A stretch of 64,000 nucleotides of DNA from Neobacillus sp. PS2-9. Lineage in GTDB: Bacteria; Bacillota; Bacilli; Bacillales; Cytobacillaceae. This document shows, one piece after another, positions 1-11,598 of the stretch (position 1 is the stretch's first letter; every line of letters begins with the position of its first letter). The DNA is taken from positions 3,631,001-3,695,000 of the forward strand of contig NZ_CP133269.1 in assembly GCF_030915525.1 (NCBI RefSeq), read 5' to 3'. Position numbers and translations under genes: made by a program. The notes below the pieces were generated by a model that was given only the letters and a program-made list of their open reading frames with translations, was not told the origin of the DNA and ran no database searches.

Positions 1-1192
<1,192 letters not shown>

Positions 1193-1214
1193 TCAAGATC
1201 CCGCCTCTCATTTT

Positions 1215-1249
1215 TAATAAAAAACACCCTAATCTTTTAATTAGGGTGT
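1215..1249 (-). terminator. Attenuator terminator before pyrB
   Basis: On the minus strand a stem built from ACACCCTAAT and its complement is followed by a T-rich tract just upstream of pyrB. Its 5' arm can alternatively pair with AGGGTGTAA at about 1299-1307, which would form the antiterminator. Together with the PyrR site at 1311-1324 this is a standard pyr attenuator. Confidence 0.9.
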
Positions 1250-1310
1250 AGTTACGTCCATACTTAGTAACCAAGATAAATCTGCTTGGTTTTTAAGTTA
1301 CACCCTTATA

Positions 1311-1324
1311 AGCCTCTCTGGACT
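1311..1324 (-). promoter_or_regulatory. PyrR-binding RNA loop, pyrP-pyrB gap
   Basis: Minus-strand AGTCCAGAGAGGCT fits the PyrR recognition consensus ARUCCNGNGAGGYU. UMP-bound PyrR would stabilise this anti-antiterminator hairpin and let the downstream terminator form. Confidence 0.9.
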
Positions 1325-1344
1325 TCCTTTAAAAGGTTGTTAAT

Positions 1345-2655
1345 TTATGCAGTTTTCTTTTTCTTTACAGATTCTGTTTCTTCAAACATATTTTCTTCTA
1401 CTGGTTGTTTTCCTGGGAGAATGAGGTTTAGTAACACACCAATGATTGCCGCTAAAGCCATCCCTTGAATTTGAATATTAAAAGGCAGTTTGACTATTGC
1501 TCCTCCAATTCCTAAAACCAGTATGACGGAGGAAATCACTAGGTTACGTTTATCACCGAAATCAATTTTACTGTCTACTAGCATCCTTAATCCTGAAGAT
1601 GCAATAATTCCAAACAGAAGGATGGATACGCCTCCCATAACTGGAGTTGGGATTGTACTTATTAATGCAGTTACTTTTCCAATAAATCCGAAGATGATGG
1701 CCAGCACTGCTGCTCCAGCAATAACATACACACTGTAAACCCGCGTTATTGCAAGAACACCAATGTTTTCACCATAGGTTGTCTTTGGAGGTCCACCAAT
1801 TAGAGCTGAGATGATCGTCGCTGTTCCATCGCCCAGAATAGAGCGATGAAGACCTGGTTCTTTAATGTAGTCATGTCCAACCACCTTACTTAGTACAAGC
1901 TGATGACCAATATGTTCTGACAAAGTAACAACCGCTACAGGTACCATCAGTGCTACTAAATCCCAAGTGAATTTCACTTTATAACTTACAAATGGAATAA
2001 TAAAATCTGGCTTCTCAAACCAATGTGCTTTCAAAACTGGTGAAAAATCCACAATCCCTATTATTAAAGCGTATATATATCCCACAATAATACCTGCTAA
2101 TATTGGTATCATACTAAACATTTTTTTTGCGTATATCGAAAAGATAATCGTTGCAGCTAAGGTAACGAGTGCTGCAGAGAAATGAAGCATGCTGTACTTT
2201 CCAGTAGGGTTATTCATTGCCATTCCAACAGCTGTTCCTGAAAGTGCTAATCCAATTACGATAATTACTGGACCAACCACGATTGGCGGAAGTAAATTCA
2301 TAATCCAGCGGTGCCCCGCCTTACTAATAACCAAGGCAACAATTCCATAAACTAGGCCTGCTAGAAATGTACCCACCATCGCTGCTCCTGGACCACCAGC
2401 AGCTTTTGCTGCAATCACTGGTGCGATAAAGGCGAATGAAGATCCCAGGTAAGCTGGGACTTGCATTTTTGTGATAAGTAGAAAAGCTAATGTTCCAAGT
2501 CCACTTGAGATTAATGCTATAGCTGGGCTTAAACCTACAAGGTAGGGTACTAAAATGGTTGCCCCAAACATGGCGAATAAGTGCTGTAGGCTTAATGTAA
2601 GCCATTGGGTAGGTTTTGGAATATCTTTTACGTCTAGGATTGGTTTGTTGTTCAT
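1345..2655 (-). CDS. pyrP: Uracil permease
   Basis: A 436-residue polytopic membrane protein of the UraA/PyrP nucleobase transporter family, importing uracil with protons. It shows about a dozen or more hydrophobic segments and the family signatures QHLFAMFGATILVP near residues 24-37 and the GGPPKTTYGENIG segment (half-helix substrate region). It sits second in the pyr operon between two PyrR attenuators, the same place as in B. subtilis, so import and synthesis of pyrimidines would be controlled together. The C-terminus is charged and lysine-rich (SVKKKKTA). Confidence 0.96.
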   Translation of the reverse strand: MNNKPILDVKDIPKPTQWLTLSLQHLFAMFGATILVPYLVGLSPAIALISSGLGTLAFLLITKMQVPAYLGSSFAFIAPVIAAKAAGGPGAAMVGTFLAGLVYGIVALVISKAGHRWIMNLLPPIVVGPVIIVIGLALSGTAVGMAMNNPTGKYSMLHFSAALVTLAATIIFSIYAKKMFSMIPILAGIIVGYIYALIIGIVDFSPVLKAHWFEKPDFIIPFVSYKVKFTWDLVALMVPVAVVTLSEHIGHQLVLSKVVGHDYIKEPGLHRSILGDGTATIISALIGGPPKTTYGENIGVLAITRVYSVYVIAGAAVLAIIFGFIGKVTALISTIPTPVMGGVSILLFGIIASSGLRMLVDSKIDFGDKRNLVISSVILVLGIGGAIVKLPFNIQIQGMALAAIIGVLLNLILPGKQPVEENMFEETESVKKKKTA

Positions 2656-2705
2656 TTTTTTCTCCCCTATTTTTATATTGATTATGTTTATTGTCTACCT
2701 TTTGG

Positions 2706-2746
2706 CATAAAAAAACCCTCTTTGCCACTGCGGGTACAAAGAGGGT
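2706..2746 (-). terminator. Attenuator terminator before pyrP
   Basis: The minus strand carries a 10-bp stem (ACCCTCTTTG and its complement, loop 2725-2736) followed by seven or more T residues. It lies between the PyrR site at 2793-2806 and the pyrP start, as expected for the second pyr attenuator. Confidence 0.92.
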
Positions 2747-2792
2747 ATGGATATGCCGAAATAAAATGGTTACCGGCATTTTCCCCTTTGTC

Positions 2793-2806
2793 AGCCTCAC
2801 AGGACT
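2793..2806 (-). promoter_or_regulatory. PyrR-binding RNA loop, pyrR-pyrP gap
   Basis: Minus-strand AGTCCTGTGAGGCT matches the PyrR consensus closely. It immediately follows pyrR and precedes the terminator at 2706-2746. Confidence 0.93.
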
Positions 2807-2826
2807 GCCTTTAAAAAGGGTGCTAT

Positions 2827-3577
<751 letters not shown>

Positions 3578-3614
3578 AAATAAAAAACCTCTCACCGGTT
3601 TTGGCGAGAGGTTG
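3578..3614 (-). terminator. Attenuator terminator before pyrR
   Basis: A minus-strand stem of AACCTCTC with GAGAGGTT and an inner CCGG-containing loop is followed by a T-rich run. It is the first pyr attenuator, downstream of the PyrR site at 3673-3686. Confidence 0.9.
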
Positions 3615-3672
3615 ACGAGTTACTTTCTTAGATATAGGCATAGTAAACCTACATCATTAACCGTTCCTTCTC

Positions 3673-3686
3673 AGCCTCACGGGACC
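3673..3686 (-). promoter_or_regulatory. PyrR-binding RNA loop, pyrR leader
   Basis: Minus-strand GGTCCCGTGAGGCT fits the PyrR consensus apart from its first base (G where A is expected). It lies about 30 bp downstream of the operon promoter. Confidence 0.9.
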
Positions 3687-3714
3687 GAATTAAAGGGCTT
3701 ATTTAACTATAGTC

Positions 3715-3743
3715 ATCTTACTTGATTTTCATACAAGCGTCAA
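3715..3743 (-). promoter_or_regulatory. SigA-type promoter of the pyr operon
   Basis: On the minus strand TTGACG (3738-3743) and TAAGAT (3715-3720) are separated by exactly 17 bp. The -35 box overlaps the stop codon of rluD. The start of transcription would fall just upstream of the pyrR leader PyrR site. Confidence 0.82.
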
Positions 3744-4651
3744 TGTTTATTTCGTAAATTCACAAGAAGTTGCTCAAAATCTTCAGGAAGCGGGGCTTCA
3801 AATTCTAAATACTCGTTTGTTCTAGGATGTGTAAATCCAAGAATGCCAGCATGAAGAGCTTGTCCGTCTATATTAAGCGTTTTTTTCGGTCCATATTTTG
3901 GATCACCTGCAAGTGGATAACCAATATATTTCATATGAACACGAATTTGATGAGTTCTACCTGTTTCTAATTGACATTCCACAAAGGTAAAGTCCTTAAA
4001 CCGTTCAATAACATGAAAATGTGTAACTGCATGCTTTCCTTTATCAACAACCGTCATACTTTGGCGCTCTTTAGGATCTCTGCCTAGCGGGGCATCAATG
4101 GTACCAAAGTCGTGCGGAATCACACCATGTACAATCGCTTTATATTTACGAGTAACCGTCTTTTCAACCAGCTGATTGACAAGACTTTCATGGGCCATAT
4201 CATTTTTAGCAACCATTAAAAGACCTGTGGTATCTTTATCGATTCGATGAACAATTCCAGGCCTAAGGACACCATTAATCCCTGACAAGTCCTTACAGTG
4301 AAACATTAAGCCATTTACTAATGTTCCTGCCACGTGTCCAGGCGCAGGATGAACTACCATCCCTCTAGGCTTATTAACAACTAATACATCACTATCTTCG
4401 AAATAAATATCTAACCCTAAATCCTCAGGCAGGACATCCAACTCTTCTGGGTCAGGAATAGTAATTTCAATCCTATCGTTAAGACTACATTTATAATTAG
4501 TTTTAATGGTTTGCCCATTTACGAGGACATTCCCATCTTTAATCCATATCTGAACTTGCGATCTTGACCATTCTTCATTGAGGCTTGAAATAACCTTGTC
4601 TATACGGTCACCTTTTTGCTCTTCAAGTATGGTGTGTTCCATTTTCTCCAT
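3740..4651 (-). CDS. rluD: 23S rRNA pseudouridine synthase, RluD type
   Basis: An RluA/RluD-family pseudouridine synthase, expected to modify 23S rRNA (B. subtilis YlyB equivalent). An N-terminal S4 RNA-binding domain is followed by the catalytic domain with HRIDKDTTG; the catalytic aspartate is about residue 138. The start chosen is the ATG at 4651, preceded by AAAGGAG seven bases upstream; an upstream in-frame start at 4681 lacks a good site. The gene begins inside the 3' end of lspA (29-bp overlap). Which uridine is modified cannot be told from the sequence. Confidence 0.93.
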   Translation of the reverse strand: MEKMEHTILEEQKGDRIDKVISSLNEEWSRSQVQIWIKDGNVLVNGQTIKTNYKCSLNDRIEITIPDPEELDVLPEDLGLDIYFEDSDVLVVNKPRGMVVHPAPGHVAGTLVNGLMFHCKDLSGINGVLRPGIVHRIDKDTTGLLMVAKNDMAHESLVNQLVEKTVTRKYKAIVHGVIPHDFGTIDAPLGRDPKERQSMTVVDKGKHAVTHFHVIERFKDFTFVECQLETGRTHQIRVHMKYIGYPLAGDPKYGPKKTLNIDGQALHAGILGFTHPRTNEYLEFEAPLPEDFEQLLVNLRNKH

Positions 4652-5114
4652 GTAATTTCTCCTTTGATTCTCTCTCTTCACGCAGCATCTGAATCATTAA
4701 TACAACAACACCAACGACTAAAGCAGAGTCAGCAATATTAAACACTGGAAAATTGTAGGTAAAGATATAGGTGTGAATAAAGTCCACCACTTCTTTGCGA
4801 ACAACCCGGTCAATGAAATTTCCGATTGCTCCGCCTAACATTAAGGCTAAGGATACACCTAATAACCATTTTCCTTTTGCTGCTTTCTGCATGTAATACA
4901 TGATCGCGACAATGACAATAATTGTAATAACATAAAATAACCACATTTGCCCCTGTAAAATTCCCCAAGCAGCACCACGATTACGGTGTGAAGTAATATA
5001 CAAAATATTATCAATGATAGGAATACTGTCACCTAAGTTCATTTTGCTTACTATTAACCATTTTGTAATTTGATCTAATAAAATAACAAAAAGTGCGATT
5101 AAGTAATAAAACAC
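4623..5114 (-). CDS. lspA: Lipoprotein signal peptidase (signal peptidase II)
   Basis: An integral membrane aspartic protease that removes signal peptides from diacylglyceryl-modified prolipoproteins. The 163 residues form four hydrophobic segments. The two catalytic aspartates are visible as GNFIDRV (Asp102) and NIADSAL (Asp129), at the same numbers as in B. subtilis. It starts with GTG, with a G-rich stretch upstream. It overlaps rluD, an arrangement conserved in many Firmicutes. Confidence 0.97.
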   Translation of the reverse strand: MFYYLIALFVILLDQITKWLIVSKMNLGDSIPIIDNILYITSHRNRGAAWGILQGQMWLFYVITIIVIVAIMYYMQKAAKGKWLLGVSLALMLGGAIGNFIDRVVRKEVVDFIHTYIFTYNFPVFNIADSALVVGVVVLMIQMLREERESKEKLHGENGTHHT

Positions 5115-5192
5115 TAAGAAATACCCCCAAGCCTAAACTGACTTACTTCTTAAGCATTTTAGCATACTTTTTCGCGAAACGACAATGTAACA

Positions 5193-5489
5193 TCATAAAA
5201 AAGAGGTTGAAATTGATTTTTTATAATACGTTTGCAAATATTGTGAATCCTCCAGTGACTTAAGTGTAGGTATCATGGATAATAAATCATCAGGGATTAG
5301 TTCACCTGAAATTTCACATTGACCAAAATTTCCAGCTTTAAATTTGTGAATTGCTGTGTTAATGTCTGCTAGTTCTTCTTCTAGAATGGCTGTTAACCAC
5401 TCCTGCCGCTTCTTGTTCCTTAGTGAATGTTCGATTTCTTTTCTTGTTTGACGGAGTTCTAAAAACAGCTTTTCCTGCGTGGCATTCAT
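5193..5489 (-). CDS. ylyA: YlyA-like, DksA/TraR-type protein without intact zinc finger
   Basis: A 98-residue protein in the ylyA position between ileS and lspA. The N-terminal half is a helical, likely coiled-coil region. The C-terminal part (residues 52-80) resembles the TraR/DksA finger (GQCxxxGELIPDDLLSMIP) but keeps only Cys58 of the four zinc cysteines. B. subtilis YlyA binds RNA polymerase and tunes SigG-dependent spore germination genes; the same role is inferred here from position and fold. It is shorter than the B. subtilis protein. Confidence 0.75.
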   Translation of the reverse strand: MNATQEKLFLELRQTRKEIEHSLRNKKRQEWLTAILEEELADINTAIHKFKAGNFGQCEISGELIPDDLLSMIPTLKSLEDSQYLQTYYKKSISTSFL

Positions 5490-5605
5490 AGTTGTTACCT
5501 CCGTGAATCATTTGTTTTATTATTTCCCTTAACCTACAAATGACCCCGGAAAACATTTGACAACGGCAACAACAATTAACGAAAAAGGGAAAATTTAAAT
5601 AATAG

Positions 5606-5637
5606 TAAAAAGCCCCCTGCATTTCTGCATGGGGCCT
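5606..5637 (-). terminator. Terminator after ileS
   Basis: The minus strand has GGCCCCATGCA, a short GAAA loop, TGCAGGGGGC and a T-run immediately beyond the ileS stop codon. Confidence 0.88.
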
Positions 5638-5647
5638 TCATTTTTTA

Positions 5648-8419
5648 TTAAGCTAAGTGTGTATAGTTTTCTTTTACTACTTCTGCACATCGTGGGCATA
5701 GGGTTTTGTGCTCTGGATCCTGACCTACTTCAGGTGTTACAATCCAGCATCGCTCACATGTTTCTCCCTCAGCTTTTGTTACAACAATAGCTGCTCCCTC
5801 AAGCTTAAGGGCATTTTCAGGGGCTTCCTCATAAGTTCCAGCCACTTCAAAACCAGAAACAATAAACAATTGCTTCATGTTTTCTTCAATCGAATCTAAC
5901 AGAGCCTTTGATTTATCATTAACATATAAGGTGATTTTTGCTGTTAATGACTTACCAATCACTTTTTGATTTCTAGCTTCTTCTAGTGCTTTTAAGACAT
6001 CATCACGAAGCTTCATAAATGCCGTCCATTTTTCCTCTAAAGCCTTCGCACCTGCAAGTTCCTTATACTCTGGAAGATCAGTCAATTGAACACTTTCTTC
6101 TTCAACTGCAGGGATAAATTTCCACACTTCATCAGCTGTATGAGAGAGAATAGGTGATACTAATTTTGTTAGCGCAAGCAGTGACTCGTATAATACCGTT
6201 TGAATGGCTCTGCGTTCATGATTATCTGCCGCTTCAATATAAAGGACATCCTTTGCAAAGTCTAGGTAGAATGCACTTAAGTCTAAAGTACAGAAATTAT
6301 TTACAGCATGATAAATGCCTGCAAACTCATAGTTTTCATAAGCTTGGCGAACATATTTAATTAGCTTATTTAATTTAACAAGCATAAATTGGTCAACTTC
6401 ACGCAGGTTTTCATAGGCAACCGCATCTGTTGATGGATTAAAGTCAGCTAAGTTTCCAAGTAAGAAACGGAAGGTATTACGGATTTTACGATATACCTCA
6501 GCAACCTGCTTAAGAATCGCATCGGAAACACGAACATCTGCCTGATAATCAACAGAGGCAACCCATAGTCGTAAAATATCTGCTCCTAACTGATTCATAA
6601 CCTTCGCAGGTACAACCACATTACCTATTGATTTACTCATTTTTCTACCTTCACCATCAAGCGCGAAACCATGGCTCAAGACTCCTTTATATGGAGCTTT
6701 GCCAGATACAGCAACTGCAGTGGATAGGGATGAGTTAAACCAGCCACGGTATTGGTCAGATCCTTCTAAATAAAGATCTGCTGGGCGGACTAAATCTTCT
6801 CTTTCTAGAAGAACCGCTTGATGGGAAGAACCAGAATCAAACCAAACATCCATAATATCAGTTTCTTTAGTAAAGATTCCATTTGGACTTCCTGGGTGAG
6901 TAAAGCCTTCCGGAAGTAATTCTTTAGCTTCTTTTTCGAACCAAATATTAGATCCATGTGCGCGGAATAATTCAGATACATGATTAATCGTTTCGTCAGT
7001 AATAATCTCTTCACCATTTTCTGCATAGAAAACTGGAATTGGTACACCCCAAACGCGCTGACGAGAAATACACCAGTCACCACGGTCACGAACCATATTA
7101 AACAGTCGTGTCTCGCCCCAAGCAGGAACCCATTTCGTTTCCTTAACTGCTTCTAACAAATCTTCACGGAAGTCTTTAATAGAAGCGAACCATTGGGCAG
7201 TAGCACGGAAAATTACTGGCTTCTTTGTTCTCCAATCATGTGGATACGAGTGAGTGATAAATGATAATTTCAACAGTGCACCTGCTTCTTCTAAAGCCTG
7301 TGCAATCGGCTTATTAGCAGTATCATAAAATAAGCCTTCGAAACCCGGTGCCTCACTTGTCATCACACCTTTGTCATCTACTGGACAAAGAACGTCTAAT
7401 CCATATTTCTGACCAACATAAAAGTCATCTTCCCCATGTCCAGGAGCGGTATGAACACAGCCAGTACCTGCATCAGTGGTTACGTGTTCACCCAACATCA
7501 CTAACGAATCACGGTCATATAATGGGTGTGCTGCGACAATATATTCTAATTCAGCACCCTTCACTTTTTGAACAACTGTAGTATCTTCCCAGCCGATTTC
7601 TTTTGTTACTGCTTCTAAAAGTGCTTCAGCAACGAGGTACTTACTTCCATTTGCAGATACAATCACATAGGTTAGGTCAGGATGAACAGAAATCCCAAGA
7701 TTCGCTGGAATCGTCCATGGTGTAGTGGTCCAAATGATGATTTGCGTATCAGTATCAAGTACACCCTTGCCGTCCTTTACCTTAAAACCAACATAAATGG
7801 AAGCTGAACGTTTGTCTTGATATTCAATTTCCGCTTCAGCTAAGGCTGATTCACTAGATGGTGACCAATAAACTGGCTTTTTTCCTTTGTAAATATAGCC
7901 TTTTTTCGCCATTTCACCAAATACTTTAATTTGTTGTGCTTCGTATTCAGGTTTTAAAGTAATATATGGATTTTCCCAATCACCACGAACACCAAGACGC
8001 TTAAATTGTGTACGCTGATTATCAACCTGCTCAAGTGCATATTTGGTACATAGCTGACGGAATTCTGCTACCGTCATTTCCTTCCGCTTTACACCTTTAT
8101 TTGTTAATGCCTGCTCAATTGGAAGGCCATGTGTATCCCAACCAGGTACGTAAGGAGCATGAAATCCGCTCATTGATTTATAACGAACAATCATATCTTT
8201 TAGAATTTTATTTAGTGCATGGCCCATATGAATATCGCCGTTAGCATATGGAGGTCCATCATGTAATACAAACATTGGACGGCCGTTTGTCCGTTCCTGC
8301 ACTTTCTGATAAATCTTCATTTCTTCCCATTTAGCCTGAATCTCAGGCTCTCTTTGGGGAAGATTGCCCCGCATCGGAAACTCAGTTTGCGGCATTAATA
8401 ACGTATCTTTATATTCCAT
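5648..8419 (-). CDS. ileS: Isoleucyl-tRNA synthetase
   Basis: Charges tRNA-Ile in the cytosol. The 923 residues include the class I signature HMGH at 64-67, the KMSKS loop in the last third of the catalytic core, a large editing (CP1) insertion, an anticodon-binding helical domain and a C-terminal zinc site with cysteines 888, 891, 908 and 911. The presence of this C-terminal cysteine site and the length match the bacterial (ileS1-like, mupirocin-sensitive) type; this subtype call is inference. Expression is controlled by the upstream T-box. Confidence 0.98.
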   Translation of the reverse strand: MEYKDTLLMPQTEFPMRGNLPQREPEIQAKWEEMKIYQKVQERTNGRPMFVLHDGPPYANGDIHMGHALNKILKDMIVRYKSMSGFHAPYVPGWDTHGLPIEQALTNKGVKRKEMTVAEFRQLCTKYALEQVDNQRTQFKRLGVRGDWENPYITLKPEYEAQQIKVFGEMAKKGYIYKGKKPVYWSPSSESALAEAEIEYQDKRSASIYVGFKVKDGKGVLDTDTQIIIWTTTPWTIPANLGISVHPDLTYVIVSANGSKYLVAEALLEAVTKEIGWEDTTVVQKVKGAELEYIVAAHPLYDRDSLVMLGEHVTTDAGTGCVHTAPGHGEDDFYVGQKYGLDVLCPVDDKGVMTSEAPGFEGLFYDTANKPIAQALEEAGALLKLSFITHSYPHDWRTKKPVIFRATAQWFASIKDFREDLLEAVKETKWVPAWGETRLFNMVRDRGDWCISRQRVWGVPIPVFYAENGEEIITDETINHVSELFRAHGSNIWFEKEAKELLPEGFTHPGSPNGIFTKETDIMDVWFDSGSSHQAVLLEREDLVRPADLYLEGSDQYRGWFNSSLSTAVAVSGKAPYKGVLSHGFALDGEGRKMSKSIGNVVVPAKVMNQLGADILRLWVASVDYQADVRVSDAILKQVAEVYRKIRNTFRFLLGNLADFNPSTDAVAYENLREVDQFMLVKLNKLIKYVRQAYENYEFAGIYHAVNNFCTLDLSAFYLDFAKDVLYIEAADNHERRAIQTVLYESLLALTKLVSPILSHTADEVWKFIPAVEEESVQLTDLPEYKELAGAKALEEKWTAFMKLRDDVLKALEEARNQKVIGKSLTAKITLYVNDKSKALLDSIEENMKQLFIVSGFEVAGTYEEAPENALKLEGAAIVVTKAEGETCERCWIVTPEVGQDPEHKTLCPRCAEVVKENYTHLA

Positions 8420-8471
8420 TTTTTCTTCCTCCTGATATCCTCTTCATATAACAGAATAGCCAATAGACAAA

Positions 8472-8512
8472 TAAAAAAAACCCTCTCATCCCAAAATAGG
8501 GACGAGAAGGTT
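8472..8512 (-). terminator. T-box terminator of ileS leader
   Basis: The minus strand shows a long stem (ACC-TCTC-TCCC type, 8480-8511) followed by eight or so T residues. It lies directly downstream of the T-box sequence and would compete with the antiterminator. Confidence 0.92.
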
Positions 8513-8755
8513 TTTATTCCCGCGGTACCACCCTGATAGATAATACCGGTACGTACTATCCTCTTAAGCATTCGTAACGTGAATAACACGCCTGAGCCTA
8601 CTGCCCAACTAAAGGGGTTCGGTCCGGAACTCAAGGGTGATCTTCCAATTTTTCAGCCTTATCGGGCTTACACCATCCCCGACTCGCTATCTAAGCCAAT
8701 GAAAAATTGTACTGTCCCTGTCATCGTCATTGCCAATCTATACAACTATCTAAAA
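8472..8755 (-). ncRNA. T-box riboswitch, isoleucine specific
   Basis: The leader before ileS contains the T-box core AGGGTGGTACCGCG on the minus strand (about 8521-8534), the AGTA motif of stem I (about 8710) and a terminator. An ATC triplet at 8639-8641, in the part of stem I where the specifier loop is expected, fits isoleucine. Uncharged tRNA-Ile would stabilise the antiterminator and turn on ileS. The specifier position is inferred without folding software. Confidence 0.93.
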
Positions 8756-8785
8756 ATTATATGCTAAAAAATCCGAATTCGTCAA
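8756..8785 (-). promoter_or_regulatory. SigA-type promoter of ileS T-box leader
   Basis: Minus-strand TTGACG (8780-8785) and a perfect TATAAT (8756-8761) are 18 bp apart. The -35 box overlaps the 3' end of divIVA, so ileS is separately transcribed. Confidence 0.85.
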
Positions 8786-9297
8786 GTTAATGAATCTTCT
8801 TCTTGATGAATTTTTAATTCTGTTGCATCTACTTCATACTCTAATAAATGATCCCAATCATCCGTATTCAACATATCAAGCTGTGCCTCAATCAACATTT
8901 TAAAACGCGTACGGAAAACCTTTGATTGTTTCTTTAAATCCTCAATTTCAAGCGCAATTTTTCTAGCTTTAGAAAGGGACTCATTGACAATTCGATCCGC
9001 ATTTTTTTCAGCCTCTTTAATGATTAGCTTTGCTTCTTTTTGAGCATTGCGCTTAACTTCTTCACCCGCTTCTTGGGCAATAACAATAGACTTGTTTAGG
9101 GTATCTTCTATGTTCACAAAATGGCCAAGACGGTCTTTCATTTCATTTAAACGTTCTTCCATTTCCTTTTTCTCTCTTAGGACTAATTCATAATCCTTAA
9201 TGACCTGATCAAGAAATTCATTTACTTCATCTTCGTCATATCCGCGAAACCCTTTATTAAACTCTTTATTATGAATATCTAACGGCGTTAACGGCAT
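8782..9297 (-). CDS. divIVA: Cell-pole and septum scaffold protein DivIVA
   Basis: DivIVA binds negatively curved membrane at septa and poles and positions MinJ/MinCD and sporulation proteins. The start is the ATG at 9297, preceded by GGAGGT; it gives a 171-residue protein beginning MPLTPLDIHN, and leaves Phe17 and Arg18, the membrane-insertion residues of B. subtilis DivIVA, in register. The rest is a long coiled coil with the conserved NDDWDHLLEYEVDA-like tail. An upstream-extended frame to 9402 lacks support. It is the last gene of the ylm group. Confidence 0.96.
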   Translation of the reverse strand: MPLTPLDIHNKEFNKGFRGYDEDEVNEFLDQVIKDYELVLREKKEMEERLNEMKDRLGHFVNIEDTLNKSIVIAQEAGEEVKRNAQKEAKLIIKEAEKNADRIVNESLSKARKIALEIEDLKKQSKVFRTRFKMLIEAQLDMLNTDDWDHLLEYEVDATELKIHQEEDSLT

Positions 9298-9382
9298 TGA
9301 TGCCACCTCCATACAATCTGTACATCTATATGTATTAGCAAATATTCGACATGTTTTTCGAAATTCCTGCTTTAAAATTGAA

Positions 9383-10156
9383 TTATTTTTGCTTTCCGAC
9401 AATCATTCGCCATTTATCTTTTTTGGTCTTTCCCTCAATCCTGATAATTTTCGACCTACCATATCCACGGACTGAAATCATATCACCTTCTTCACATTCG
9501 AAGGAAGGATTTTCAGTAAGTGTCCAATTCACCTTTACAAGCCCTTGTTGTATAAAGGTTTGCGATTTTTGCCTTGATAGATGATAAATACCAGAAATAA
9601 CCGTATCCAGTCTCAAAGAAGATACAGTTAGATCATTTTCTTCCCATAACTTATCCGCTGAAATCTGATTGTCGATAGCTGTTTCAACTAATCTTACTCC
9701 AGCCTTGCCAATAGATTCAATATTAGTTTGAATATACGTACTTATTTCCTTCGCAGCAAAAAATTGAACCTGGCCATCCTTCATGAGAATGTCTCCAAAT
9801 TTCCCCCGCTTAAGTCCTAAAGACATAAGTGTCCCCAAGACCTGCCTGTGTTCAAGAGTGACAAACTTGGTTGGATAATGGACCTCAAAAAGGGTTATTT
9901 GAAAATCCTCTTCCATAACGGTCAAGTAATCTGGGTAGATGAATGCTCTTTTCCGCTCACCTTCAAGACTTCCACCAAAAAGCTGAACCTTCACATCATT
10001 ATTTTCACCAATTAAAAGCTTAAGAATATGTTGTTCCCTCGGGTCAAGGAAATCGGTCAGCTTAGGGGAGTACTGTGATTCGACCTGGTCTTTCCAATGT
10101 AATACTTGGTCAATAAAGTCCCGTTCTTCTGGTCGAAAATGTTGATAAATGTTCAT
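9383..10156 (-). CDS. ylmH: S4-domain RNA-binding protein YlmH
   Basis: A 257-residue protein with an N-terminal YlmH-type domain and a C-terminal S4 RNA-binding domain (about residues 180-245, containing LRLDTVISG and the SFECEEGDMISVRGYG turn). In B. subtilis YlmH associates with the large ribosomal subunit and can act in ribosome-associated quality control alongside RqcP; the older link to division comes from its cluster position. Here it lies between divIVA and ylmG, as in B. subtilis. Confidence 0.93.
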   Translation of the reverse strand: MNIYQHFRPEERDFIDQVLHWKDQVESQYSPKLTDFLDPREQHILKLLIGENNDVKVQLFGGSLEGERKRAFIYPDYLTVMEEDFQITLFEVHYPTKFVTLEHRQVLGTLMSLGLKRGKFGDILMKDGQVQFFAAKEISTYIQTNIESIGKAGVRLVETAIDNQISADKLWEENDLTVSSLRLDTVISGIYHLSRQKSQTFIQQGLVKVNWTLTENPSFECEEGDMISVRGYGRSKIIRIEGKTKKDKWRMIVGKQK

Positions 10157-10184
10157 TTATTAAAACACAACCTAGTATCAAAAT

Positions 10185-10448
10185 TTAAACAAGCCACAGA
10201 TAAACACTATGTAGCCCCTTGGTAGCAAAGTTTAGAACTAGAAATGCAACGATTGGAGAAATATCCATCATACCAATTGGTGGGATAATTTTCCTAAAGG
10301 GTTCAAGATAGGGTTCACAAATTCTCGCTAATATTCGTCCTATACTTGTCTCTCTTGCATTTGGAAACCAAGACATTAAGATGTAAATGATTAATGCCCA
10401 TGAATAGAGTTGAATTATTTGTTGTAAAAGACCAAAAACTACTGCCAT
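10185..10448 (-). CDS. ylmG: YggT-family membrane protein YlmG
   Basis: An 87-residue protein with two membrane segments (about 5-25 and 63-85) and the family's loop [14 protein letters not shown] between them. YlmG/YggT proteins are widely kept next to sepF; in plastids and cyanobacteria homologues affect nucleoid or chloroplast division, while the Bacillus role is not settled. It is six bases downstream of sepF, so co-transcribed. Confidence 0.92.
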   Translation of the reverse strand: MAVVFGLLQQIIQLYSWALIIYILMSWFPNARETSIGRILARICEPYLEPFRKIIPPIGMMDISPIVAFLVLNFATKGLHSVYLWLV

Positions 10449-10453
10449 TTACA

Positions 10454-10909
10454 TTACCACCTCGCACTTTGGTTATCTGGGTCCTGTATAAGATCAGAAA
10501 TATTCCCTGAAACTTCTACATTATCAGGTGTACATAAAAAAATACTCAAGCCAATTTTTTGGATGTCCCCACCAATGGCGTATACAACTCCACTTAGAAA
10601 ATCAATAATTTGTCGGCCCTGTTCATTATCAATCCGCTGTAAATTGACTACAACAGCACGTCTACTTTTTAAATGGTCAGCAATTTCAGTGGACTCAGAG
10701 TATGTACGTGGTTCCAATAAAATTACCTTAGATCCCTTTGTAGGAGTTACCGTTTTTTGAACACTTTGCAAGCTAACAACGTTTTGGGATTTAACAGGCT
10801 GTTGTTGCTTTTGCTTTTTAGGCTCCTCTTTTTCAACATACTCGTCATCGTTTTCATCATATCCGTCATCTAAAAAGAAAAATGTTTTAAGTTTTGATTT
10901 AATCGTCAT
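10454..10909 (-). CDS. sepF: Septum protein SepF
   Basis: SepF (151 residues) polymerises into rings, bundles FtsZ filaments and tethers them to the membrane. The N-terminus MTIKSKLKTFFFLDD is an amphipathic membrane anchor; a charged, Gln-rich linker (about 20-60) leads into the globular dimerisation/FtsZ-binding domain (about 60-145). It partly overlaps in function with FtsA, also encoded here. Its neighbours ylmE and ylmG are the standard ones. Confidence 0.96.
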   Translation of the reverse strand: MTIKSKLKTFFFLDDGYDENDDEYVEKEEPKKQKQQQPVKSQNVVSLQSVQKTVTPTKGSKVILLEPRTYSESTEIADHLKSRRAVVVNLQRIDNEQGRQIIDFLSGVVYAIGGDIQKIGLSIFLCTPDNVEVSGNISDLIQDPDNQSARW

Positions 10910-10920
10910 TTTTTTCTCTC

Positions 10921-11598
10921 CTAACCTTCTTCACCGACAAGTGCTGTTCCAATTCTAATCATTGTTGCACCCTCTTCAATTGCTATCTGAAAATCATTAG
11001 ACATTCCCATTGATAGCTCTGTACAAGGTGCAAAAGATAAATGTAAAGCTTGTACTTGATCGCGAAGTTCTCTTAGTTTGCGAAAACAATCACGAATAAC
11101 ATGTTCCTCTTTCGTGAATGGTGCCATTGTCATTAGACCTTCGACACTGATATTTTCATATGGACGAAGTGACTCAATAAAAACAATCGCTTCTTCTGAA
11201 GTTAGTCCGTGTTTAGACTCTTCCCCAGAAATATTTACCTGAACTAGACATTTTATTTTTTGTTTCGCTCTTTTGTTGATTTCTTCAGCTAGTGATAATC
11301 GGTCTAAAGAATGAATATACTCCAATTTATCAATTATGTTTTTAACTTTTCTCTTTTGTAAAGACCCTATAAAATGCCAGCTAGGCTTGTCCTTTATTAC
11401 TTCCCATTTAGCAAGCAGGGCTTCATCACGGTTTTCACCTAGATGTTTCACACCTGCTTCCAGGGCCTCTTGCGCGCGTTCTATACTTACATATTTAGTT
11501 ACTGCAATTAATTTCACATCATCAGGATTCCGGTTTCCTTTTATGCATGCCTCATTTATTTGCTGTTTAATTTGAATTAAATTATCTGCTACTCTCAT
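10921..11598 (-). CDS. ylmE: PLP-binding YggS/PROSC-family protein YlmE
   Basis: A 225-residue alanine-racemase-N-fold protein that binds pyridoxal phosphate and buffers PLP and amino-acid pools rather than catalysing racemisation. The PLP lysine is Lys35 in AVTKYVS. The start chosen (ATG 11598, [10 protein letters not shown]) matches the family N-terminus; the nearest Shine-Dalgarno sequence (GGAAGGAG) is rather far upstream (14 bases), and a TTG at 11622 is an alternative that seems less likely. It overlaps the 3' end of ylmD by four bases. Confidence 0.93.
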   Translation of the reverse strand: MRVADNLIQIKQQINEACIKGNRNPDDVKLIAVTKYVSIERAQEALEAGVKHLGENRDEALLAKWEVIKDKPSWHFIGSLQKRKVKNIIDKLEYIHSLDRLSLAEEINKRAKQKIKCLVQVNISGEESKHGLTSEEAIVFIESLRPYENISVEGLMTMAPFTKEEHVIRDCFRKLRELRDQVQALHLSFAPCTELSMGMSNDFQIAIEEGATMIRIGTALVGEEG

